Shown here one piece after another: positions 15,327 to 22,190 of a stretch of 22,231 nt of DNA. The DNA lies in the IMG/VR virus record IMGVR_UViG_3300015366_000015, positions 1 to 22,231 of that record. One strand, given 5' to 3'. The stretch is from a virus. Position 1 is the stretch's first letter, and every line of letters begins with the position of its first letter. A model generated the notes under the pieces. That model had not been told where the DNA came from. It was given only the letters and a program-made list of their open reading frames with translations, and did not search any database. The position numbers and the translations under genes are program-made.

Positions 15327-15358
15327 AATGTACTCCCTTTTTAAGTTTAAGTTAAGAA

Positions 15359-16192
15359 TTAATTCCAGTCAAAATCAGCTACATATTGTTCACGGGTCAT
15401 AAGCTTTTGCTTAACAAACCGATCACAAGCTGCTTTTGCTTCAGAGGGTAGATTGTCATAGGTTTGGGCGTTACCGCTACTGCGGCCTGTACGACCTGAC
15501 CCAGACTCCACTCGACTCGCAGGACTTTGTTTTTTACCAAACTTATTTGGAAATTCTTCTGCTAACACTTCATCAAGCTTTTCTAGAAATTGTTCGCCTT
15601 TAAGGGAAGGGAACTCTACACGAAGACTTTCGCCAATACCGTTAGCAAGAGCAGTCATACGCCTGTCTTCACCAAACCATGTGTTGCGATCTAACCACAC
15701 TTGTAACCCTGGTTCAATAGTGTTGGTAGGACTTGGTTCTGGTTCAGCAGGAGCTTTGTTTACATCTTTAACAGCTTGCTTAGCTTCTTTGAGTTCGTCT
15801 TTTGCCTGATCTAGCGCATCATCTAGGGCGTTGACTTTCTGTCCGTCCCCATCGCTAATAGCTTGAGCACGGCTTTCTTTAATATTTTGAATACGCTGTT
15901 CGTATTCTTGAGCCTTGCGCTCGTAGGACTCTTTTTGAAATTTCTTAAACTCTTCTGCGGCTTCCCGAAATTCCTTTAGCTGTTCTTTTGTAGCGTTCAA
16001 ATCTTTCATTAGGTTCTCATTATTCTTACGCAGAATAGGGAGAATCTCACGACCACGCTTTACAAAAATTTCAGCATCAACCCAGTCAGACTCGTTTCCT
16101 CGGTAGCGTTCTTTTGAAACCCAACCTTGAGACTCAGCTTCCCGAATAACTTCTGGGGCAACCTCGTTACTAGTAACATTTTCTTCGCTCAT
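15359..16192 (-). CDS. Capsid scaffolding-like protein
   Basis: A 277-residue acidic protein with long predicted coiled coil. The N-terminal part has REAESQGWVSKERYRGNESD and WVDAEIFVKRGREILPILRK, a motif typical of scaffold-like proteins upstream of podovirus capsid genes. Residues about 58-145 form continuous Lys/Glu/Gln helix (KEQLKEFREAAEEFKKFQKE). A Pro/Glu linker follows, then a C-terminal region with WLDRNTWFGEDRRMTALANG, a second motif I recall in scaffold proteins, and a basic helical end usually contacting capsid subunits. AGGAG six bases before the ATG. Scaffolds guide coat assembly inside the prohead and leave before packaging; here the role comes from family pattern plus context. 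Confidence 0.8.
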   Translation of the reverse strand: MSEENVTSNEVAPEVIREAESQGWVSKERYRGNESDWVDAEIFVKRGREILPILRKNNENLMKDLNATKEQLKEFREAAEEFKKFQKESYERKAQEYEQRIQNIKESRAQAISDGDGQKVNALDDALDQAKDELKEAKQAVKDVNKAPAEPEPSPTNTIEPGLQVWLDRNTWFGEDRRMTALANGIGESLRVEFPSLKGEQFLEKLDEVLAEEFPNKFGKKQSPASRVESGSGRTGRSSGNAQTYDNLPSEAKAACDRFVKQKLMTREQYVADFDWN

Positions 16193-16222
16193 ATCTTACT
16201 CCTGTTTTTTAAGGTATGTCAA

Positions 16223-16570
16223 TTAAACTTTGGCTAGGTACGGATCAACTAGGTCTACGTCAGCATCCAAAGTGCCTGTAACGTCTTTGTCGTTGATCAT
16301 TCGGTACTCGCTTCCATCTCTACCAAGATAAAGCAGACCAGCATACTTAGCAAAAATAATCTTGTCCCCAATTTTGCACCAAGGTGCAGGTTCATCGGCA
16401 AAGCAGTCATTACCCATAGCAACAACTACTCCAGTGGTATTAGCCATCTGTTCTCGGTTCTTGTAACTACCACTGGTAATAACAATACCGCTTTCAGATG
16501 TCTCTTTGATTTCTTGGGGTTTAACCAAGACTCGCCAACCAACGGGGTTTATTCCTGACACATTACTCAT
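16223..16570 (-). CDS. GroES-like co-chaperonin
   Basis: The open frame extends upstream to 16675, but the ATG at 16570 gives a 115-residue protein that begins as GroES proteins do (INPVGWRVLVKPQEIKETSE), and its ATG overlaps the stop of the previous gene by eight bases. Residues 20-40 form the mobile loop with I29-V30-I31, equivalent to the IVL tripeptide of E. coli GroES that docks on GroEL. GVVVAMGND and CKIGDKIIFAKYAG match the GroES core strands, and an acidic C-terminal extension (about 100-115) is added. It likely caps the host GroEL ring during capsid protein folding, like T4 gp31, and lies between portal and scaffold genes. Confidence 0.88.
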   Translation of the reverse strand: MSNVSGINPVGWRVLVKPQEIKETSESGIVITSGSYKNREQMANTTGVVVAMGNDCFADEPAPWCKIGDKIIFAKYAGLLYLGRDGSEYRMINDKDVTGTLDADVDLVDPYLAKV

Positions 16571-16796
16571 AGCTAGGTTCTTTCTTTTGAATAGATTCAA
16601 ACAAGTCTTCATACTCAAGGTTAAGGATAATTGCGATTGCTCGACATCTACCTTTAACTTCAGCCTCATCGTCAAATGAGCTATTGATTAAACCTTCTTT
16701 CATTGCTTCTCTGTCGTTTGATAAAGACTTCATCAAACGTTTAGTAACTGGGTGATGTTTCCATTCATCAAAGTTACTAGGGCTTACTGGCTCCAT
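16563..16796 (-). CDS. Small conserved phage protein between portal and co-chaperonin
   Basis: A 77-residue helical acidic protein: NFDEWKHHPVTKRLMKSLSN followed by DREAMKEGLINSSFDDEAEV and RCRAIAIILNLEYEDLFESI. I recall HPVTK.LMK.L...RE...EGL type proteins beside phage portal genes, with no known function. An excellent AAGGAG site lies five bases before the ATG, and the end overlaps the co-chaperonin start (ATGAGTAA), so both are translated together. Head assembly assistance is inferred from context only. Confidence 0.7.
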   Translation of the reverse strand: MEPVSPSNFDEWKHHPVTKRLMKSLSNDREAMKEGLINSSFDDEAEVKGRCRAIAIILNLEYEDLFESIQKKEPSYE

Positions 16797-16809
16797 TCTT
16801 TCTCCTTAG

Positions 16810-18897
16810 TTACATGGGTAGTTGCGGCATTCCTTGTTGAGGCATTTGTGGTTGCTCTTGGGTTTGCTGCTCTGGTTGTCCTTGCATCATTCTGTCGTAC
16901 ACAGTGTTCATAGTCTTAATAGCACTTAGGACACCTTCACGCCGTTCACGTTGCAAAGCAATTTGGGTATTAATCTCTTGGATACGCATTTTCTCGCCTT
17001 CAGTAGCAATGCCAATCTTAATTGCTTCTGCTTCGGCTTCTAACTTTTGAATGTGAGCTTGGTTTAGTTCTGCGTCACTCATTAGCTTCAACAAAGCTAT
17101 CTTCATTTCTAATTGATCAGAAGCTTGTTTAGCTTGTTGTCGAAGTTGTTCAATTTGAACTTTGGGATTAACAGGTGGAGGTACTGCATTAGGACCTTTG
17201 GGGTCAGGCAGTATCTTGTCAATGTTTCCAACTTTAATTGCTTTTAAGAAAGCATGTTCAGCTTCGTAACGGTTGTACAAACCAGGAGTTGCAGCTACAC
17301 GACCAGCAATAGCCATAGCTTGACTTAAACGTTGAGCATCAGATGTAATGCTTGGATCAGCAGTAGGCATCACATCAGTTACAGGACCCTCATAGTCAGT
17401 AGCCAACACAAGACCAGTGCCTTTAGCGTTAGACACGTAAGGAGTGTTTTCTGTAACAAAGATTTGGTTAAGGCGGTACAGCTTGCGAAACTCTTGTTTA
17501 AGACTGCGGTGAGTACGTTTGAAAATGCCATTAAAGATTTTCATACCCTGCTCAGCCATAGTACGGGTAGTTTCAGCAGGAGTATTCTGTCCAGGGTTTT
17601 GACCAGAAAGAATGTCTACAGAACCACCAATACGTTCACCATAGTTAATCAACAGATTTAACAAAGTAAACATAACTTGAGAAGGCTCACGAACTGGAAG
17701 AGGAACAATACCTTTACGCAGATCATCCCCAGTAGTGTCTACATGCTTCCACTCCATTGGGTTGAAGGAGTAGTTGCCACCACGAAGCTTAATGCCACGG
17801 CTAAGAAATCCACCAGCAGTGTTAGCCATAGTGCCAGCGTCAACCAGTTGGTTAATGATAGTGTTAATTGATTCGTTGAGTGGTCCAAGTAAAACTCCAA
17901 AGCCTAAATCGTAAAAGCCTCCATCAGGAGATGGAACAAAAGGATACTTAGTAAAGTATTGCTCAGCTTTAATACTAAGAATCACATCATTCTTGTTGCG
18001 TTCAACATCCCCTTTGCTGTATCTAGCAACAATACGAGCAACTTGTTTATTGTCTCTACGCACATACACAATGTACGGTTCAGCATAACCATCGTCATCA
18101 AAGTCAATGTGGCAGTGGTGCTCTAAGATTTCAATTGGAGTGCTAGAGTCATTTGGCTCAGGAGGTTGCATACCTTGAGCTTTGTCTTGGGCATTTTGTA
18201 ATGGATTGCCCATAGCAACAGATGAGTATTGCTGTTGACGACCTTCGGATATATCTAACCATAATCCACGAGCAACACGCTCATAGATTTCATTTTTACT
18301 CATTTGAAGAATGTGGGTAACTCGGCTAGCTGTTTCAAGACTCTTAGTCCAGTAGTTGACTACTAAATCTTTAGCTAAGACGTTCTCAGAGATGTTGTGC
18401 TTGCGAATTGGATCGTAGTAACTTTTCTTAAAAGCACAACCAATAATAGGTTGAGTAATAAGAACTTTGTCCATCTCTGATTCCCAATCCTCATCTTCTT
18501 CAAGAATCTGGTAACTCATGTGTTGTTCAACACGGGTAGAACGTAAAGCACGTAACCCGTCTTTGTCGTCACCAACAACACGGCATTTAACTGGCAGGTC
18601 ACTATCAACTAAGACAGGGTAACTACGAGCATGATATTGCAGTGCAGCAATAGTGATAAGAGGAAACTTAACGTTAGAAGCGTTAGGCCAAGGAAAGTTT
18701 TTAGTCTCGGCTACTTGGAGAGCAAGCTTCAAAGAAGTTTCAGTACGTTTTTCCCAACTAGACCTAGACAACAAATCGTTGTCAAAGTCCCGTACACATT
18801 GAACTCCAATGGTAGTCAAGTCTTCTTTAGAAAGCTTGTCAGCAATGTTAGCCTCATACATGAGGTCGTTAATATCAAATTTATCTTTGAGGTTCAT
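16810..18897 (-). CDS. Portal protein
   Basis: About 695 residues from the ATG at 18897; an in-frame ATG at 18912 would add five residues and overlap the terminase gene. I prefer 18897, which follows the terminase stop by two bases and has GGA eight bases upstream, but the start is uncertain. Typical podovirus portal features: N-terminal FPWPNASNVKFPLITIAALQ, the DWESEMDKVLITQPIIGCAFKKSY stem region, YDPIRKHNISENVLAKDLVVNYW, a glycine-rich LGFGVLLGPLNESINTIINQ wing, and a long helical region with coiled coil after residue 560 (QLRQQAKQASDQLEMKIALL). The last 25 residues are Gln/Met/Pro-rich. The portal ring is the DNA entry channel; it follows terminase directly, as in most tailed phages. Confidence 0.88.
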   Translation of the reverse strand: MNLKDKFDINDLMYEANIADKLSKEDLTTIGVQCVRDFDNDLLSRSSWEKRTETSLKLALQVAETKNFPWPNASNVKFPLITIAALQYHARSYPVLVDSDLPVKCRVVGDDKDGLRALRSTRVEQHMSYQILEEDEDWESEMDKVLITQPIIGCAFKKSYYDPIRKHNISENVLAKDLVVNYWTKSLETASRVTHILQMSKNEIYERVARGLWLDISEGRQQQYSSVAMGNPLQNAQDKAQGMQPPEPNDSSTPIEILEHHCHIDFDDDGYAEPYIVYVRRDNKQVARIVARYSKGDVERNKNDVILSIKAEQYFTKYPFVPSPDGGFYDLGFGVLLGPLNESINTIINQLVDAGTMANTAGGFLSRGIKLRGGNYSFNPMEWKHVDTTGDDLRKGIVPLPVREPSQVMFTLLNLLINYGERIGGSVDILSGQNPGQNTPAETTRTMAEQGMKIFNGIFKRTHRSLKQEFRKLYRLNQIFVTENTPYVSNAKGTGLVLATDYEGPVTDVMPTADPSITSDAQRLSQAMAIAGRVAATPGLYNRYEAEHAFLKAIKVGNIDKILPDPKGPNAVPPPVNPKVQIEQLRQQAKQASDQLEMKIALLKLMSDAELNQAHIQKLEAEAEAIKIGIATEGEKMRIQEINTQIALQRERREGVLSAIKTMNTVYDRMMQGQPEQQTQEQPQMPQQGMPQLPM

Positions 18898-18899
18898 TT

Positions 18900-20414
18900 T
18901 TAGTATCCACAAATAGCAGAACGACCAGAATCTAACACATTACTGTCCCGAACAAAAGCCTCGTACTCTTCTTCTTCCAACTCTTTTTCGGAAGGAGCTT
19001 CCCACATCCTATCAAGCATTAACCCCAAGTATGCCCAAGCATCTACCTGGTCGTCATGTTTGTCCCTAGGAAATCTAAGAAGTTCATCCTCAAAGTTTTG
19101 ATACCAATCAGCGTCCTTATCGAACTTACAAGCCCCACTTCTCATACGAGCTTGAATGCTTCTAGCACGGGTCAGTTTGTCTCCACTAGGCTTGAGCAAC
19201 ACAGTGTTAATAAATTCTCCACGCTTCATCATCTCCTCATTGAGATAGGGACCAATGGCTTTTTGGATCGTTCCTTGTTCGAGTCCAAAGAGTACGGGCT
19301 TATAAATCTTTTGCAGCATCAGGATTGTATCCACGATTTCTAAAGCGTCCATACGTGCTTTGACTACGTGTTTACAGTACAGCTTTCCTTCTTCATCCAT
19401 ACCACCCACTACAAAAGCAGAGTAATCAGCTTTTTGGGATTGAGATACAGCTAAGTCACAAGTAGCGTAATAGACTAGTTTTTTCTTCTGGTCTTCAGGC
19501 TTCATAGCAACAAAGTCTGTGTTTTTAAAGAAGGTGTCGGTTATGTCCAAAGGAACATTAAGCATCTCTTGGGAGTAAACATCAGCTAAACCTTGGCGTA
19601 CATAGTCTTCTTTGAGTAGCCTAAACTCAGCAGCAGACTTCATTTCAGGCCAAAGCAAAGTCTTAAAGTCATCTGTGTGAGCACGGTACTTAACAGACCT
19701 CCAAGGCAGAACGTTTAAAGAATACTCTCGCAAGTCTTCTTGAACTAATTGCTTGATACCTTTGTGAGAACCTAACTGAGAAGCTGGCATTAAGTTCTCA
19801 AGTAGACTGTCTAAGTGAAGGATAGTGCCTACTATACGTATCTTTCCTGTAGATGAGACACAGGGAATAAGAGCACCATAAAACCAGCGTTTGAACTTCT
19901 GACGGCGATCTTTGTTCATAACAATCTCGTCATTCTCCATGTCATCCCCAATGATGAGGTCTGGACGAAGGTTAGCCCACTTTAATCCACGAAGTTTTTG
20001 CTCAGAACCTTTAGCTTGGATACGGAATGTCCATCCGTCTTCCAACTCAACAATCAGATCGTCTTCAGTATCTTTTGGAAATTCTTTAATACCAAACAGA
20101 GAACGCAGGTCATCGTTCTCCAACAGCTCTTTTTTGATGTCTCCTAGAAACTGTACGGCTTGAGTAACAGTATCTGAAACAATAAGAACGTATCTGGACT
20201 CCCTAAAGAGGACAGATGCTAGGGTATAGGCATGGGTTACGGCTGTAGATTTAGCGTGATACCGAGGAGCAGCTATAGCAACTTGTTTGCTGTTACTAGT
20301 AACAAGATCCCATATTTCTTTATGGAATTCAGGAGTAGCTGCTGGTTTATCAAAGTTCTTTCTCAACACAGAGTTGACAAAGCCTTCCATAACGTCAGAG
20401 TTGAGCTTACTCAT
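18900..20414 (-). CDS. terL: Terminase large subunit
   Basis: A 504-residue packaging motor. ATPase part: a Walker A-like AAPRYHAKST at residues 48-57 (the classic GKT is replaced by a form seen in phage terminases), Walker B LIIGDDME at 153-160, and a coupling motif near IVGTI (194-198). Nuclease part: D320 in TCDLAVSQSQKADYS with D330, E379 in GLEQGT, and D454/D455/D458 in KHDDQVDAWAYL, the acidic triad of the RNase H-like domain. Length is normal for the family. The ATG overlaps the hydroxylase stop by four bases (ATGA), indicating translational coupling. An acidic, Glu-rich C-terminal tail (477-488) probably contacts the portal. Confidence 0.93.
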   Translation of the reverse strand: MSKLNSDVMEGFVNSVLRKNFDKPAATPEFHKEIWDLVTSNSKQVAIAAPRYHAKSTAVTHAYTLASVLFRESRYVLIVSDTVTQAVQFLGDIKKELLENDDLRSLFGIKEFPKDTEDDLIVELEDGWTFRIQAKGSEQKLRGLKWANLRPDLIIGDDMENDEIVMNKDRRQKFKRWFYGALIPCVSSTGKIRIVGTILHLDSLLENLMPASQLGSHKGIKQLVQEDLREYSLNVLPWRSVKYRAHTDDFKTLLWPEMKSAAEFRLLKEDYVRQGLADVYSQEMLNVPLDITDTFFKNTDFVAMKPEDQKKKLVYYATCDLAVSQSQKADYSAFVVGGMDEEGKLYCKHVVKARMDALEIVDTILMLQKIYKPVLFGLEQGTIQKAIGPYLNEEMMKRGEFINTVLLKPSGDKLTRARSIQARMRSGACKFDKDADWYQNFEDELLRFPRDKHDDQVDAWAYLGLMLDRMWEAPSEKELEEEEYEAFVRDSNVLDSGRSAICGY

Positions 20415-20980
20415 AAGCCTTCCTGATCTATTTGAAACAGTGAGGTCTCTAAGTCTAAAATTAAATGAATCCGTTCTTTTTGACTACTGTTAGCAGCAGA
20501 ATGTTTTTTACGATGATTAAACCACCATACATCTCCAGCTTTGATATGCTGCTTCTCTGTTTCACAAAATATAAAATTGTCAACAGAAGTACTGACAGCT
20601 AAGTGAAACCTAGAATAAGATTTGGCGTACATACCAACATCTACATGTGTTTGCACTTGACCACTAGGTTTTAATATGACAAGTAATATTCTGCCTATTT
20701 TTGTGGGGTTAAGATTCTTATAGATGTGATCTAGCAAAGGAATTAAGAGCAAAGCTAAATCTTGTGGGATAGGGTAATCAATAGCAGAGTCTGTATTAAA
20801 GTAGCTGTCTACTGTCATTTCAAGTGGACCACGAATAAATATTGTTTGTGTATCTTTGTGAAAGTCTACTGCATCTTGTCTTGCTGTAATTAAATTCCAA
20901 AGTTCTGGGTTGTCTTCTAAATACTCTTGGAGAGGTTTGACATTTAACCCAGAAGCTACGGCTTTAAAGTTATTGAGCAC
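20411..20980 (-). CDS. Aspartyl/asparaginyl beta-hydroxylase-like Fe(II)/2-oxoglutarate oxygenase
   Basis: I place the start at the GTG at 20980 because AAGAGG lies six bases upstream; an ATG at 21019 would overlap the small terminase gene by 50 bases and has no good site. From GTG the protein has 189 residues. THVDVG gives the iron ligands H112 and D114; SRFHLAV follows; GDVWWFNHRKKHSAANSS supplies H160; and R170 in ERIHLILD is where this family binds 2-oxoglutarate. Spacing and the W-F-N....H..N.S...R.HLI.D pattern match the aspartyl/asparaginyl hydroxylase family. All catalytic residues are present, so it is probably active. The target is unknown; it might modify a virion or host protein. 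It sits between the two terminase genes and overlaps both. Confidence 0.85.
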   Translation of the reverse strand: MLNNFKAVASGLNVKPLQEYLEDNPELWNLITARQDAVDFHKDTQTIFIRGPLEMTVDSYFNTDSAIDYPIPQDLALLLIPLLDHIYKNLNPTKIGRILLVILKPSGQVQTHVDVGMYAKSYSRFHLAVSTSVDNFIFCETEKQHIKAGDVWWFNHRKKHSAANSSQKERIHLILDLETSLFQIDQEGL

Positions 20981-21509
20981 TAATAACCTCTTTAACTTGT
21001 ACATCAATTGGAACAGCATTGTTCATCTTGTTACCAGCAAACTTAGCAAACTCAGCACTAAGTCTAAGCAGCCTCTCGTCAATGGTCTTCTCAACTTCTT
21101 CCCTGTTGATAGGAGTTTCATCTAGCTTCTGTTGCTTAGACAGTAAGTCTGTTGTAATCTTTAAAGCAACGTGAGCCTTGATAGGTACTCTGACAATATC
21201 CCCAGTACGTTGATCAAACTGAGCATCTCCAAAGTCAATGCGTTCTTCAGTAGCTTTGAGAGCTTTATTGATAACCCGCTTAAGGTTAGAGTCCATCTGC
21301 TGAACATCTTCAGTCTTTAGCTGGAGACTAAACTCTTTGAACCAATCCATCTGTTTCCAGAGTTTAAGGGTAGGTAAGGGTATACCCGTAACAATAGCTG
21401 TCTCAGCCATATTGCCAAGCATAAGGTACGTACTGACAGCTTGAAGCTTTTGGTTCTGTGACCACACAGATTTCTTGTATCTCTTGTCTCTAGAAGTACG
21501 TCTTTGCAT
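20970..21509 (-). CDS. terS: Terminase small subunit-like protein
   Basis: A 179-residue mainly helical protein. The basic N-terminus (MQRRTSRDKRYKKSVWSQNQ) is followed by a predicted helix-turn-helix, KLQAVSTYLMLGNMAETAIV then GIPLPTLKLWKQMDWFKEF (about residues 22-60), which in small terminases recognises the packaging site. A helical oligomerisation region (to about 110), an ITTDLLSKQQKLDE segment and a C-terminal acidic to neutral tail follow. Identification rests on this plan and on position just before large terminase, with the hydroxylase between. The ATG abuts the stop of the previous gene (TAAATG), with GGAAG upstream. Confidence 0.75.
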   Translation of the reverse strand: MQRRTSRDKRYKKSVWSQNQKLQAVSTYLMLGNMAETAIVTGIPLPTLKLWKQMDWFKEFSLQLKTEDVQQMDSNLKRVINKALKATEERIDFGDAQFDQRTGDIVRVPIKAHVALKITTDLLSKQQKLDETPINREEVEKTIDERLLRLSAEFAKFAGNKMNNAVPIDVQVKEVISAQ

Positions 21510-21764
21510 TTAACACTTCCACTTCTTAAGGGATTTGTTAATCCTTGAGTCAGGGTCTTTAGCTTTAGCTGATCCAGTCAACTTCTTCTTCATGCCTTCC
21601 ATACGAGCACAAAAAGAATCTTTACGAGAACCGCCTTCAGGTTGAGGAGGTTTAAGGTTATGCCCTTGAGCTTTAGCAGAAGCTCTACCTTTAGCGTTTA
21701 GTCCACCCGAAGGAGACTTACCTTCTTTACGTTGCCAAGCTGGTGACTTTTTACCTGTAGCCAT
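21510..21764 (-). CDS. Small basic phage protein (DUF6321-like)
   Basis: An 84-residue Lys/Ser/Gly-rich protein: KKSPAWQRKEGKSPSGGLNA, then KGRASAKAQGHNLKPPQPEG, SRKDSFCARMEGMKKKL and a closing NKSLKKWKC. The SPAW.RKEGK.P.GGLNAKGRAS segment together with DSFCARM.GMKKKL is a widespread phage family that I recall as DUF6321, unconfirmed here. It often sits at the start of packaging modules. The basic, flexible composition suggests nucleic-acid or capsid binding; no function is established to my knowledge. A strong AGGAAGAG site lies just upstream of the ATG, and the tRNA ends only 16 bases before it, so the two are likely on one transcript. Confidence 0.75.
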   Translation of the reverse strand: MATGKKSPAWQRKEGKSPSGGLNAKGRASAKAQGHNLKPPQPEGGSRKDSFCARMEGMKKKLTGSAKAKDPDSRINKSLKKWKC

Positions 21765-21780
21765 GTTCTCTTCCTTTGTT

Positions 21781-21855
21781 TGGTAGCGGGGGCTGGATTC
21801 GCACCAGCGGTCTTGTGGTTATGAGCCACACGAGATACTCCTTCTCCACCCCGCA
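21781..21855 (-). tRNA. tRNA-Met(CAT), initiator-like (fMet type)
   Basis: Read on the minus strand this 75-base gene folds as a cloverleaf ending in encoded CCA. Acceptor stem TGCGGGG pairs with CCCCGCT in six pairs, leaving T1 opposite T72 unpaired. D-arm GAGA/TCTC gives A11-U24. Anticodon arm TGTGG/CCACA encloses CTCATAA, anticodon CAT. T-arm GCTGG/CCAGC encloses TGCGAAT. An unpaired 1-72 position and A11-U24 are hallmarks of bacterial initiator tRNA, and much of the sequence matches initiator fMet. Two departures: only two of the three usual G-C pairs above the anticodon loop (T29-A41 replaces the third), and G instead of T at position 55. The D-loop is also short. Elongator Met remains possible. 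Confidence 0.85.
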
Positions 21856-21896
21856 TGGGTCGAACTATAACAGCTATTCAATACTATGTGTCTGTC

Positions 21897-21919
21897 GCAT
21901 AGGTGACACTAAAAGAATA
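21897..21919 (+). promoter_or_regulatory. SP6-promoter-like sequence
   Basis: TAGGTGACACTA (21900-21911) is identical to the core of the SP6 RNA polymerase promoter; the following AAAAGAA replaces TAGAAG. It faces right, away from the late genes. If real, transcription would begin near 21914-21915. Promoter function is inferred from resemblance only. Confidence 0.35.
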
Positions 21920-21931
21920 TTTATTTAGTGT
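21906..21931. repeat. Inverted repeat (possible hairpin)
   Basis: Arms ACACTAAA and TTTAGTGT (8 bp) flank a 10-base AT-rich loop. It overlaps the SP6-like core. No T tract follows on the minus strand, so it is unlikely to be a classical terminator; an operator or mRNA processing hairpin fits better. Confidence 0.5.
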
Positions 21932-22046
21932 TTGAGTACCTTTAGTGGACTTGACAAGCTTTTTGAAAACTACGAGACTAGGGGCTTCTTTCTTTTACTG
22001 TTTTCTTTCTTAAAGTCAAGTATTAACAGTACTATGTTTAGTGTGA

Positions 22047-22060
22047 GTCTATGTATAGAC
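22047..22060. repeat. Short inverted repeat GTCTAT/ATAGAC
   Basis: Six-base complementary arms separated by GT, forming a small palindrome in the gene-free region. Possible operator half-sites; could be chance in AT-rich DNA. Confidence 0.3.
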
Positions 22061-22175
22061 GAACATCCAACCTAATAGCAATAACCCCCCTTTGTTTAAA
22101 AAACTATAGCTAGCGTTATAAGAGGTGATAAATCTATTTACAACAAAATTAATTTGCTCCCCCCCCTACCCTAAA

Positions 22176-22190
22176 CACTATATAGGGATA
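22176..22190 (+). promoter_or_regulatory. T7-type promoter-like sequence
   Basis: CACTATATAGGGATA resembles the T7-class initiation region CACTATAGGGAGA except for two inserted bases (TA). It faces right. The inserted bases disturb spacing, so support is weak. Confidence 0.2.

Noticed and set aside
16571-16675. Upstream extension of the co-chaperonin frame
   Set aside because: The extra 35 residues are unlike GroES and overlap the 77-residue gene; the ATG at 16570 starts the GroES-like sequence.
20981-21019. ATG start for the hydroxylase giving 202 residues
   Set aside because: It would overlap the small terminase by 50 bases without a good ribosome site; the GTG at 20980 has AAGAGG six bases upstream.
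21951-21956. Perfect TTGACA -35 box on the plus strand
   Set aside because: No acceptable -10 sequence at 16-18 bases downstream, so no sigma-70 promoter is called.
21996-22019. Minus-strand TTGACT with TAAAAG 16 bases downstream
   Set aside because: The -10 match is only four of six and the region is purine-rich, so it is too weak to call as the late promoter.
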